Shown: positions 45,626 through 56,967 of the stretch, in pieces
Layout of the letters: each line of letters starts with the position of its first letter
Position numbering within the stretch: position 1 is the first letter of the stretch
DNA from: Phlebopus portentosus
Taxonomy: Eukaryota; Basidiomycota; Agaricomycetes; Boletales; Boletinellaceae
DNA length: 64,000 bases
Direction: 5' to 3'
Assembly (NCBI GenBank): GCA_037892935.1
Contig: JAYXKI010000005.1
Coordinates: 2,046,001-2,110,000 of the forward strand
Notes under the pieces: generated by a model
The model's database searches: none
Told to the model about the DNA's origin: nothing
Seen by the model: the letters and a program-made list of their open reading frames with translations, nothing else
Position numbers and translations under genes: made by a program

Positions 45626-46953
45626 ATGCCGTTAGCCGTCACGCTTCCTATTCTTTGTGCACTCGGCGCACGCATCGCGTTCACTTTGCTGAATCCTCCT
45701 CTCACACCTCCATCGCCGAGCGAGGAGCTCATCGACGGTGCTGTGCAAGGAGCTTTCCAAGGTGTACTTCTTCAGTATGTATCCTCAGAGCATCCCGTCT
45801 TTGCACCAGCGCTTGCGCTTGCGTTCGTCGGACGGATAGCGAGCATAGTTTATTTCGCGGATGCCCCTCCAGACATGCAGGTAGTTGGTACTACTGGCAT
45901 CGCTGCCGTTGTCGGCTTTGCACTGACGCAGCTGATCTCTCTTGCTGCGGAAGAATGGATGGACGGAGATGAGCTTTCAATCGACAGACGTCATTCGAGA
46001 CGTCGAGAACGGGAGCTGGCGCGAGAGTCGGCGAGGGAGGCGCGGAAGGAGCACATGCGTGCTCGACTGCGGGAAATCAACGCACGGGAAAGAGATAGGG
46101 ATCGTTCTCGTTCACCTTCTGTACGTTCCCGCTCTCTTGAACGTGTATCACCGCGTCGTTCGTATGTCACGCGAGCGCGTTCTGCCTCTTTGCCCCGTAC
46201 CGAACATACGACTGTACCTCCGACCCTAATCACCGAAACGACGTCCACAACACTCACCATGGAGCAAATGGGATACACTGGCTTAGGCCGTCTGCTTGAT
46301 CTCGAGCTCGCGAACTTGCGAAAGAAGGCTGCTACGGCGGAAGCAGACCGACGGCGGTGCAAGGAAGAAAGGAAATGGGCACTTGCACAAGGTGACAAGG
46401 CGCGAGCAGAGCAGCTTGCCTGGCAGGTTAAAAGATACGCGGCGATGGCAGAAAGCTATACCCGCGAGGCAGACCGGAAGATTATCGAAGCCACTCGAGC
46501 GAACCATCCTGGCCAGTTATCTGCTACTGCCGCAGCATCGACACCGACACAAGCCAATCCCTACTACGGTGGTGAGCTTGATCCCGTCCCTTCTGCCAAT
46601 GGACGCAGAGCAAGCGAAGTACCTTATCCGGACTATATGAACAAACTACGGAAGGAGTAAGCAGTGTCCTTTTGTTCATTGATAATATAGCTTAAGGTTT
46701 CTTTTCAATAGTATCAAAGGGAAAGCACCCATGCGATATCCAGATCGTCCGAATGCCGATGGTTTTGCGTTCGATAGCGGATGGCAAACGAGCAAAGCTT
46801 ACGCTTGATCAACCCGTCAATGCTCCTCTCGAAGGAATACTAACCGGTGAGTAAGTTCTTTTCACCGATAGGCTAACGAGGAGAATGACAGCCGCGTTTT
46901 CTTTGCTCGTAGATCCTATTTATCTCTTTCCCGACTGCCTTCCCTCATCTTAG
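45626..46953 (+). CDS. Unrecognised protein with N-terminal membrane helices, Arg-rich middle and coiled coil
   Basis: ATG at 45626 starts MPLAVTLPILCALGARIAF, followed by two or three likely membrane helices (PALALAFVGRIASIVYF, VVGTTGIAAVVGFALTQLI). From about residue 115 it is very Arg/Glu-rich (RRHSRRRERELARESAREAR) with RS dipeptides. Then comes a predicted coiled coil (LANLRKKAATAEADRRRC, KARAEQLAWQVKRYAAMAES). Unspliced, the frame ends TAA at 46658-46660, but those bases form a GTAAGC donor. A protein-like exon follows at about 46713-46850 (HPCDIQIVRMPMVLRSI) and another ends TAG at 46951-46953 (FSLLVDPIYLFPDC). Phase does not fit without a one-base change, so the C-terminus is uncertain. 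I do not recognise the family. Confidence 0.6.
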
Positions 46954-47312
46954 ATCACGCGAGTTCCTGTTACACAACTCTCTTTTGCGATACCTCCGTG
47001 ATTCTCGTTATTTAAATATATCCATACTCGCCTTCACGACACGATTTGCAATTACTACTTCTCTGCATTGGATCGGCACGAATTACACCGCATATGTTTG
47101 TATATACAAATTATTTAAGTATGTTTAATGGATGGCCTATAGCCAGGTCAGCCGTAACGATGGCTTCCGGTGATTAGGAGATAGAAGGACCGGTTTTTCT
47201 GAAGTCAATGAGCCAATGAGTGACGCGCGACGATCCATTCAATATCCAAGTTGAGTAATAATTATATTCAAGTTATGTTCAATACGAGGCTGACAGCTTC
47301 TCAAAGAGTTAC

Positions 47313-47319
47313 TATAAAG
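47313..47319 (+). promoter_or_regulatory. TATA box of the small secreted protein gene
   Basis: TATAAAG is followed by a strongly CT-rich stretch (47335-47420) and, about 170 bases on, by the start codon at 47490. A TATA box followed by pyrimidine-rich DNA is typical of highly expressed fungal genes. Confidence 0.55.
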
Positions 47320-47489
47320 CCCTCCTCTGGCGAAAGCACTACCCAGTCGCTCCTTTCGCTCCTACTTCCACATTCCCCTCTCTGCGCTTCCCCCGCTTCC
47401 TACCCCACCTCTAGACCAACCCTATCCACTCCTTTGAACAACGCATATCACTATTATAACCACATCACCTTTCCTACAAATAAGCCAAA

Positions 47490-48094
47490 ATGCGTTCACT
47501 CGTCGCCACTGCATGTGCCCTTGCTCTTCTTGCTCCTGTACTTGCTGCTCCTCCAGCGCCCTCAGTAGGCTCCATTTTTCTTCCCTCGCTCGAATCTTTA
47601 CTGATGCGCATCGTTACAAGCCTCAAGCTCCTGGCGCCTTCACTGCCGCTGCTAAGGCTGCCGAAAGCCACGCTGTAACGTATTCATCTTGAGCTACCTG
47701 GACACATACACTGACTTTAGATGTCACTTTCTTCTAGCCTCACCCTCCTCGTGTCTTTCCCTTGGATCTCGTATTGGGGGCGGTGAGCAACTAGTATCAC
47801 GCAATCTGAGTCTCTTCCGCTAATTAACGTTTCAAAAAGGTCGCGAACGGTTCTGGCAGCTCGCATGCAAGTGCAACGAGCACGGCATCTGCAGAGACCT
47901 CGACAACCACAGAGACGATTACAGCCACTTCCGGAGCTACGATTGCAATCGGGACCTCATTCCTTCCCATCAAGCGTCAGACGACAGAAGCTCCACCCAC
48001 TGCCGGTGCTGCCGTTGTCCATGTAGACCCAGTGGTTGAGCCTAGTGCAAATGCGCAACCATCTGCCAACGTCGTCCTTATCAATAGCTCCTAG
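47490..48094 (+). CDS. Small secreted Ser/Thr-rich protein with a Kex2-type site
   Basis: ATG at 47490 opens a strong signal peptide (MRSLVATACALALLAPVLA). Three introns are inferred: after PPAPS (GTAGGC), after KAAESHA (GTAACG) and after LDLVLGA (GTGAGC). The third, long exon begins VANGSGSSHASATSTASAE and is rich in Ser, Thr and Ala (likely O-glycosylated). It carries a Lys-Arg pair in FLPIKRQTTEAPP that fits Kex2 cleavage, and ends ANVVLINSS with TAG at 48092-48094. The mature protein is about 120 residues and has no cysteines that I can see. The family is not recognised; it may be a small wall protein or processed peptide. Exon 2 and 3 edges are less sure than exon 4. Confidence 0.65.
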
Positions 48095-50947
48095 GAGCCT
48101 TCAGACTCGAAGTTCTTCATCTTTTGTCTCCTTGTCTATTCTGTGGCTCCTTTCTCTCTTGCTGAATGTGATAGTTCCATTGGTCGTGTCGGTGCATATA
48201 ATGGCCTTTTTGTTCGGTGATACATTATCTTGTGTGGCAGCGATCTGCTTTGAGTAATAAACGGGCAAAGTAGCTTGAAGAAACTCGTTACCTACTAAGA
48301 ATTGTTGCGCGGACTGCCTTCGACTTCGATGTGGTCTCGCTCAAGGCCGATGGAAATCAGCTTGGCGTTACCGAAGATAGCATCCGGCTATTGTTTCGCT
48401 TGCAAACCGTTGGAAACAGTATGAGTGTATGTATGCATACTCTAGTCAAGATCTGTTACGCACAGATATTCGTCCAAAAAGAAGCTACTTATGAGAGGAT
48501 TTTATCTTTGATCGCGATTCGAACATTCGAGGAATATAGAGGGAGGTTGTGGTGCAATACTAATGACCTGGGTTCGCTAGCAATGTATCACACAGTTGTT
48601 CTCTTGGTACTCGCCCTACACTGGTACTGTCCCGATAGAAGTGGATGACGAGTCAGTACTAGTTACGACCCGACTTTAGCGTGCCGGATGGTTCTTTCTG
48701 GGAGAAAAAAAAAACGAAGGGGAATCGGCGACCCATCTGTTGTGGACATTACAGTCAATGGGAGGTCGAGGAACATGCCCCGCTTGAGGGCTTGAGGTTG
48801 CGGTGCAGTTCTGGGGCGTACTCTCACAGGAGGATGCGCTATTCAAGTCAGCGAAGGAATTACTGTAGAAGTATAGTCGTGCGCCGATTATTACACTCGA
48901 CAAGCCTGAGCATGTAACAGGGCATGTCGTTACTCCGATTTCAAGTTCGTTACTTTTTTATCGCGTTTTTATTCGGAGTGGTTGCAGAATGGCCCCGGGC
49001 GAGGGATTACTGTAATGAGATTCAATCGGAGCAGATGTTGAGCTTCGCATGAAATGGTCCTTTAATCCAGCTGGACAATAACTTGCGTGGAATAGGATAA
49101 TAAAGGAGGTATACGCGGGTTTCTGTCTGAGTATTACTGTAATGAGGAGACGGAGTCAATTCCGTTACTAAGAAGTTGAGAAGGGCACCGGAAAAAGATC
49201 CCGATTGATGATTCCTTTTTACATACATGTAAGAGGTACTACTGTAATCAAACAAACTCAAACAATTTGGAACAACTTGGGAAGTTTCACCTCCAACAAT
49301 AACCAGGAAAAAAATTTTTTTGTCACGGTGTTAGAAACCCTGTAAGTGGACAATGGCAAAACCATTTGTACACTAGGTATACTAGTTTTCTTCTGCTCAA
49401 ACTTCACATATATGCTATTGAAGATGATGAGACCTTCTTTATCTTTTTCAGAAGCGGAGAATGGCAGGCTGGATCAAAACAAAAGTGACGAAAATCATGA
49501 CCAAGTCTTCCAACAGAGATTCCCTCAAATATTACACCAAATAAAATAGATTTTTTTTTCCAAGAGCATAGGCTTGCACTAGAATCCAGGATGAGCTACT
49601 GTGTTTGTTTTCATGTCAAAATAGCAATGTTACGTGTCTACAGACCGGGATCCTGGGATAGTATAGTACATAGACGCGCAGCATGAAGAAAACAGTCGGC
49701 CGGACTGAACACTTATTATGCTCGCGCATTCCATAAAATCGCACGCATGCGTCTAAATATGACGCATATTATTTCATTATGATGATGAAGACATGATTAA
49801 TATTAGTATTAGACGGAAGTTGATTGCGGTATAACTAGTTTAGTAGGACGTCCTTGATAAACATGGGGCAACAGAGCTTCTGCATGGTAAATCGTCCTCC
49901 TTCAGACCCGCGCCGCACAGAAGAAGTAGCACTGACAGCCCCAAAAGAGAAATGGGTATCTCATCTCCGCATCAGCGCGGCTGTTTCTTTGAAGAACGAT
50001 GGAAGAGTGATGCTGATGGAAGAAGTCTCCGACTGTGAAGCCAGACTTGTGCCCTGCAGATTAAAGTACGATTCAGAGATCAACCCCTTGGTAAAATTAC
50101 AAATCATACGGGACGAACTTCAGGTAAAGTTGTGTTACTGCCCTTCGGAGCGGGCGCGGAATCAATGTTTCTCGGACCAGAAGCCTGAAAAGCGTCAGTT
50201 AGATACACATTCTGTGATTTCCAAGGAAAAGTCACGATACCTTGACAGGCACGGAGGTAGTGTCGGGCATGAAGTTCAATAGTTTAGTTTCGAAGCGAGG
50301 TGTGTTGAGGAGTAGGCAAGGAACTTATTAACGTCTTTATATATGTTTTCCCTGGAAGGTCTTGGCTAGTAGAACGATTATAGTGCTGACGCAGGATGCC
50401 CGTCATCAGGAGAACGAATCCGGAGAGTGCGACATCATCATCGGAAGACACACCCAAGTATGACGAACTTGAAGTAGAGCGAGCGTTAAAAAAATAAAAA
50501 TCCCATGGCACAATATCAGACGCTCGGTCTCGTGGAGAACTGACGTAATGGATGAGTTGTTCAAGAAAAAAGTTATATTCGTGCTTCCTTTTGCACATAC
50601 GCGAGATATGGGAGATAGGTTCTGATGAATGCTCCCGAGATACTTATCCGATGCATAGGCAGAATATATTGCAGGCGTTTTACCATAGTAGATTTGGCAA
50701 CTCTTTTTCTGATACTTACCTGTGCTGCAACGTGCACACCAGCTGAGGCCCAGCAATGCAGCATTGCGTTTCGGCATTATTTTGATGAACAAAATTTAGC
50801 AAGAGTAAAGTGAATGCTTTATTGATTGGCTCCAAGAGAGACAACGCTCACTAGGTCTAACAAATCAAAAACGAGGCGACTACATCATAGGCATCATATT
50901 TTACAAGAAAACGGCGCGACCCAGCCAGTGATGGTCTATAAGGTGCC
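48095..50947. other. Intergenic region with repeated TACTGTAAT words and weak open frames
   Basis: About 2.85 kb with no supported gene. Four TACTGTA words, three of them TACTGTAAT, occur between 48861 and 49250. A plus-strand frame at 49863-50282 and minus-strand frames at 50284-50777 stay open. The latter begins ATG at 50777 (MPKRNAALLGLSWCARC) and meets a good GTAAGT donor, but I could not build a protein with any recognisable feature. Confidence 0.4.
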
Positions 50948-51499
50948 TCACCGACGGATACCACGAGCCGCTGGTTGCCCACGACCACGTCGAGCTTAAG
51001 AAGGACAGAATGTAAGCAAAATTATATTCGGCAAAGACGATCCGTAACACACCGTTGGCACGCATGATGGTCGCACGACCACGAGCCGTACCGATACCTC
51101 TGCCTTTCATTGCGTTTGGACCTACTCGCTTGAACCTGGGAATGTATATCAGCCTTTTGCCCTTTCACGCAACGTCTGCGAGACGACTCACATTGGTGCG
51201 TTCTGCAACATATCCGGTACGATGAAAAACCTGATCATGCTCCCTCTAATGTACACTTGGTCTAATTGCGAGACACGACCATCTCGCCCAGTCACGGTGA
51301 TATCCCTCAACGCGATGTTTAGAGAATCTTCGGCTGCAAAGTCCATGTTAGAAATTATGGTCACGTAGTCACCTACATCTCTGAACGCACCTTCCGCGAG
51401 CTTTCCTCGGTAAAGCTGACCATTCTTCAGTTCGACTGTAATAATATGCCCGAGGGACTCGTGAAGAAGTTTGACGGGTACACCCAGACTGCTGGCCAT
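50948..51499 (-). CDS. SMD3: Small nuclear ribonucleoprotein Sm D3
   Basis: SmD3 is one of the seven Sm core proteins that ring spliceosomal snRNAs. ATG at 51499 gives [20 protein letters not shown]. Exon 1 ends YRGKLAE; removing an intron that starts GTGCGT joins it to [19 protein letters not shown], and then come [20 protein letters not shown] and DMLQNAP. A second intron splits the Met codon before [20 protein letters not shown] third joins RANA to [14 protein letters not shown], an RG-rich tail, with TGA at 50948-50950. Sm1 and Sm2 motifs are complete and length matches the family. Confidence 0.95.
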
Positions 51500-51976
51500 C
51501 GTTGCTTCGAATGAAGTTGTGAACTTCAATACAGATCTCCGTTCACCAAATTAGGAGGCAAGGCGTGGGAGCCACTGTACATACATGTGCGACCTCTTTC
51601 CTCAACGACCTATTGATTGAAATTATATCGTTTATTCTTTGGTCCCTACATCTAGAGACTAATTGCATTCAGTATTAGTGCTATTTATTTACTCATGGGT
51701 CCTAAAAAGCAGCTTTTTGACTGTAAGGGAGATTCGCAAATTTCCGAAGTTATACGGCGGCCTCAGGGACGAGACGGACTGATTGTGCCCAAATATGGAA
51801 ATACGATATTCGACTCACATTATTTCATTTCTCAATTCACCACGAACTCCGGAAGAATAGGAAGCATCAGCGGTATGTCCGTTCTCGTGTGCTCTTTGCT
51901 TCCGACTTTCATCTCGGCCGCCACTCAAAACTTACACTTATCTCTGTTGAAAATTCCCGCCTAATTTCCTTCTAAC
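51500..51976. promoter_or_regulatory. Divergent region between SmD3 and Ies2 genes
   Basis: About 480 bases separate two divergent starts and should hold both promoters. A 90-codon frame at 51695-51964 ends just before the Ies2 start and shows no recognisable motif. Confidence 0.4.
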
Positions 51977-53357
51977 ATGCCTGCGCGTAGGAAGCAGCCC
52001 GCTAGAAGGGCAAGTCTGAGGGCTCAACGCTATTCTCCTACTCCTTCACCGCCGGAGCCTGCTATCGAGACTATGGAGGGTGATGGGAGCGGCGAAGGTG
52101 CGAACTCCGTTGTCCATTAAGCGCACTCTCCTAACCACGAATCTATGTTTAGATATGGACATGTCAGATGACGCTCCGCTCGACAATGATGAAGTCTCAT
52201 CTGAACCGGCCGCTGGTTTAGAGGACGATGCGAGCGCAAGTGAGAATAATCAGGAAGACGAGATTGATGTAGAGGACATCGAACAGAATGCAATGGTAGA
52301 GGATGAGGAAGAGGAGCAAGAAGATGAAGTAAGCTTCCAGTTCGTGTCGGCGTGCAACTTCGAGGCTCATATCCATTTAGTTGTCATGTTCGTCTCCAAC
52401 GCCGCCACCAAAGCCGACGAAGGCCAAGTCATCTCCTCAGAGGCCTCGTTTGAAGATTAAATTGAGGCTTCCTGGTGGGCCATCGAATGCTACCCCAACC
52501 CCTAGCGATGAAATGCCATTACGTCCCGGACGGAAAGGCCATCCGAAACGTAAGCATGTCTATTCTCGTATGAGCTTTAATTGTAGCTTACTGTGGTTAA
52601 GATGCAGATGTTGAATCTGAAGATGAAGAAGGAGACGAGAGCTCGACAAGCTCTACACCATACACGGGACCTACTCGTATGACACAAAGACAAGCAGCGC
52701 TCGCCGGAATGGTGGATACTTCGGAACATTTGGTGCTTGGTACGCTTTTATTCGGGTTCACAAGGGACTTGACTACTTACGCTAACGTCACCTGCAGAAG
52801 AGACAGTTTCAAAAAGAAAGAAACTTCTTAACGAAACAGAACTTGCACTTAAAAGAGAGGAAACAGCAAGAAAGCGCAAGAATCTGACAGCGAAGAAACT
52901 TGAGGACGAGAAGGTTTATCAACGAGATTTTATTGGTAATGTGGAACACTGACTCAATAGTATCTATCTAGATCGAGACAATTAACCGACTACTCAAGAA
53001 ACAAACCCGACCCCGAGGCAAGAAAGGCGCCGCGCTGCCGCCGATGCCGATGAGGACGGAGAACAAGAGGGAGAAGAGACTTCGATGCCGGCTGCGCCTT
53101 CTCCTGTACCGACGCTTTTCCGTTGGGTCTCATCCAGCAGGTCAGACGGACCTGCTTTGTCCTTCTCTGTGCCTCCCTCGTTGTTACTGGATTCAGGCAC
53201 TCCGAAATATACCACAGTAACAAGGCCACCGCCATCGAAGCGGACACCACAATGCGATGTCAGCGGCTGTACACTTCCGAGGAAGTATAAGCTTGTGAAG
53301 GACCCGACAAAAGGTGGATGTGGAATAGAACACCTGAAAGCCCTTCAAGTTAGTTGA
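51977..53357 (+). CDS. INO80 chromatin-remodelling complex subunit Ies2-like (PAPA-1 domain and HIT zinc finger)
   Basis: ATG at 51977 starts MPARRKQPARRASLRAQR. Exon 2 is strongly acidic. A later basic exon contains RLKIKLRLPGG. The region TRMTQRQAALAGMVD and the PAPA-1 helix NETELALKREETARKRKNL, then TINRLLKKQTRPRGKK, match Ies2. The C-terminal zf-HIT reads CDVSGCTLPRKYKLVKDP and GGCGIEHLKAL, with TGA at 53355-53357. Ies2 helps regulate nucleosome sliding by INO80 in the nucleus. The frame changes at an A run (53023-53025): the PAPA-1 frame leads into non-family sequence, while one additional A leads into RRRAAADADEDGEQEG and on to RWVSSS and the zinc finger. I take this as a probable sequence error. 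Confidence 0.85.
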
Positions 53358-53601
53358 ATCTGAACCGTGCTTCCTTGCTAGCCTTTCTTACACATTCTTT
53401 GCTCTCGCATTCCCTGGAGCTGGCTTTCATAATCTGCGTCCTTTTGTTTTTATGTATTGAGACTGTATACTTTTCCTCCTGTGGATGTTTTAATATTACG
53501 AACTTAGTTAAAATTATAAGTTGGAACCGCTGTCGATCATCGTCGATCTCACTTGTTTCCCTTCTTAGAGCGGCATTTCACGTCGCGTCGCGTTGTCCTC
53601 A

Positions 53602-56600
53602 ATGTCGACAGTAGCACAAACCCGCGTCGGTCCCACCCGTGACCCCTACGAATTAGACAGACTCGCAGAGGAGCTCGCCGTGCGCGAAGGCACGTCCATT
53701 GCTGAACGAGCATCTGTTGAGGTCGACCTGCCAGAACTGCAACCTCTGACCCATGACAACAAATTCCTCAGCGCACCGGACTTCAATGTCGAGGAGTTCC
53801 TTCTTTCTCGCTCGAATACATCCCTTCCCGATCTGCGGACAGAGCTGCGAGAATATTTAGCAAAGCTGAAGGAGGAACTTGTCAAGCTCATTAACGATGA
53901 CTATGAGGCTTTCATCAGCCTCAGTACCGATCTGCAAGGCGAAGGAGCACGATTAGAGCGCATCCAGCAGCCACTAGGCGGACTAAGCTCGCAAATACAG
54001 GTATTTGTCACCATTGACTGGCCTGATTCGCTCGCTTAGTGTCAGCTAGGAATCGAAAGATCAGCTTCAGAGCATTCAGGACAGCGTTAAGGCCAAACTC
54101 GACCGAAGGGCAGCTCTACGCGAAGAAAAGGCGGGTGTGCATCCTCATTGAGACCGGCCTCTCTACTCACTCAAGGACCGCAGGCGTTGTTACAGCTTTT
54201 GCTTAAAATTTCAGACTCGATCGCTCGCCTAGAGTCGCTCTTACTCATTTCATCTCCGCAAGATATTAGCGGTCAAGAAAAGACCCTGTATTCTGGGGCA
54301 TCCTTTCCTACCAGCGATGTCTTGGACGACAAGTACGTAGTATCTCCTACAATGAACCCATTGCTTATGGTTGATTTCTCAAGGTCCTTGAAGGGGAACC
54401 GAGCAAAACACCTTCTCCGAATCGCATCAGAATACAATCAGTTGCTTTACCACGCGAACAAAGCTTCCAGCAGCAACGGTACTTTCGTAGCTGAAAATCA
54501 ATGGGTTTGTGAGCTATTCAATCAATGCCTGACACTTGTTTACTAGACCTAGTTCTCAGAGGATTGAAAGAATCAAATCGACGCTTTCATCAGACCTTGA
54601 GCATCATTTTACGACAACACTCCTTTCATTGGTACCCACAGACAGAACATTTTCAGAAAAAGCGAAACGACCTGAAGTGGAGCATGCTAGGCTCATGTTG
54701 GACCTGGTCGACTGTCTTCGCGCATATGATATGCTTGGTTTGTGGAGAGATGCAGAGGACGTCATACGACGTGAAATCGTTCGGGCATTCGTGAAGAAAG
54801 TACGTGCAACTTTGTACCAAGCTCACAGAAGTTCATCTAGTTAATCCTGTATTCACTACAGACAATTTATCCCGGTTGCCTTTCGGGCCCTCGTTCTCCA
54901 TTGGTTCCTCCTACCCCTTTCCTCCAACAAGCTTCATCGACAAGTTCCGTCTCACGTCCACCTCCGACACCTTTTACACCCTATACCGCCTTAACGTCGA
55001 AACAAACGAGTTTCTTTTCGAGCTCCGTTGATTTTGACTCAAATACCCGCTTTCTGGATGACGATGACACTCCTTTGACTGGCCTGTACAATCAGATCCT
55101 TCGGTTCGTTTCTACGGACATGAGACCTGTAACGGAAGCCGCGGAGAGGATCGGTTCAAAGGGGTCGCGCCGACCTCCTTCAGCTGAGACTGTCGAACGA
55201 CGCGATGATGAATCGGATGAATATGGATTTGATATCTTGTCGAACGTGATATGGACAGAAGTTTCTCGAGCCATAATGGATGATCTCGGCTCAGCGGTTT
55301 TCGCTGTTGGAAAGCTAGATGAGTTCCGCAAGGTTCGGCGGCATATTGAGAACTAATCTTACTGTAAGCTGACTGTAGAAATGTAGAATTATGAGAGGAC
55401 CCACGCCTTCATTCGCTCTTTCGAATACTTGGCTCCTTCACTACAATCGGTCAAGGCGTTCAGAGAGCATCACGCACTTGAAGCATTCGAACGACGCTGG
55501 CAATTGCCTGTATATTTCCAATTACGCTGGAAAGACATCGTTAGTCGGGTCGAGGAAGCACTTGAGTCAAAGACTCTGTCTCCTACAGGCGGTAACACGA
55601 AGTCTGTTGATCAACCTCAATTCGTTCTGGTACAGTCTATGGCCATATGGAATGCTCTTAATCAGTGCTGGAACACGGAGATCTACTTGACGGATTTGGG
55701 GCCCAGGTTTTGGAAGCTTACGTTGCAAGTATGCAGATGTGCTATACTCCGAGATTGAGTATTCACATCTTACATCTAGCTGATTAAAAGGTATCGTACC
55801 TGGATTGAATCCAGCATGCCACCGTTCGAAAATGCATCAAAAAGCAGACTATACCAGACAAGGTAATGTCACACTATAAGTTAGGTCGAGACTGATGACT
55901 TATCCACGTACAGGCATCCAGTACGGAATTGCCAGGTTCTGGCTCGTCCACTCCCGGCCCTGGCCCAGGACAAGATGCTTCATTAGGTCGTGCCGCCGAT
56001 GATGACAAATACCTCCAGCAATGTGCACTATTGATGCAAGACATAAAAGAAATGGAACTTGCAGTTCTGCAGCTTTGGACTGATAAAATCAATGCCATGC
56101 TGCCTCAAAGTGTTGCAGAGGACGACACAAGCCGGCCGGAGAGTAAGCCATTCTCTTACTCTCTCTCAATCAGTCGAAGCTAACATTCCTCAAGATGCTC
56201 TCAAATCGGCATTGTCTTCTGTGACAGAGGTTATCGGGCCACTGTCATCTCAGGTGGAGGCGATACTTACCGGTCGATGTTGCGATGCTTTGGCGCCTGT
56301 GAAAACCCTTGCCGGTCAGTTCCGGGCAGCACCGCAGAAGTATATGCCTGCGAAGCCGAGTCCATTCGTTCCCTTAATTTTGCGGCCAGTGAAAGTGTTT
56401 TTTGGCGTTGATCGGGGAGGTGGTGAAGGGAAGGCACTTAGAAAAGACTTCTGCATCCCGATGAGCACTAACATAGTCGAAGCGGTCTCGAACAAGTATA
56501 ATCGTGCTCATTCTGGCCATTCCTACCTTATTCTGACCCGTCTAAACCAGATACTTGTCACAGCTGGCAGGAATGCGCAGGGCCGAAGAGTCCTTGCGGC

Positions 56601-56830
56601 GTCTCAAGATTGGCAAACGACACGGGTTTTCATTCTTTGGAGGCTCAGGTTCAGCACCTGACGAGGATAACCGCGACGATGAACGACTCCGTGCTCAACT
56701 GATATTGGACGTGACGGCGTTCGGACAGGATGCGGAGGCGTTGGGAGTGAATCTGGAAAACTGTACATCTTTCAAGGCTCTGGAGAAATCCGTGCATGCA
56801 AACACAGGAGCATTGGACTCTCCTGCATAG
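53602..56830 (+). CDS. COG2: Conserved oligomeric Golgi complex subunit 2
   Basis: COG2 belongs to lobe A of the COG tether, which captures vesicles for retrograde transport within the Golgi. ATG at 53602 starts MSTVAQTRVGPTRDPYELD. Typical blocks follow: FNVEEFLLSRSNTSLPDLRT, REYLAKLKEELVKLINDDY, GEGARLERIQQPL, then after an intron DQLQSIQDSVKAKLDRRAAL. Next are LLLKISDSIARLESLLL, RPEVEHARLMLDLVDCLRAY and VKAFREHHALEAFERRWQL. The C-terminal helical domain has ILTGRCCDALAPVKTLAGQF, MSTNIVEAV and MRRAEESLRRLKIGKRHGFS. The stop TAG is at 56828-56830. About ten introns are present, and the phases I checked are consistent. The gene converges on Vps8 with only 137 bases between stops. Confidence 0.9.
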
Positions 56831-56967
56831 CCCTGGAAATTCATATGAGATGCAGAAACACGATGATTATAATCTAACTACGTTTTTTTGACCAGTATAA
56901 AGCCGAAGGTATCCATAATGCGCAAGATCAGCAGATAAGATGGTGAGCAAAGAGGTATGGATATACA

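Noticed and set aside
48861..49250. CRISPR-like reading of the TACTGTAAT repeats
   Set aside because: The words are only 7-12 bases, spacing is irregular, and the organism is a eukaryote.
49863..50282. 140-codon plus-strand open frame
   Set aside because: No recognisable motif, no introns in an intron-rich genome, and no promoter features. Kept only as a note in the intergenic entry.
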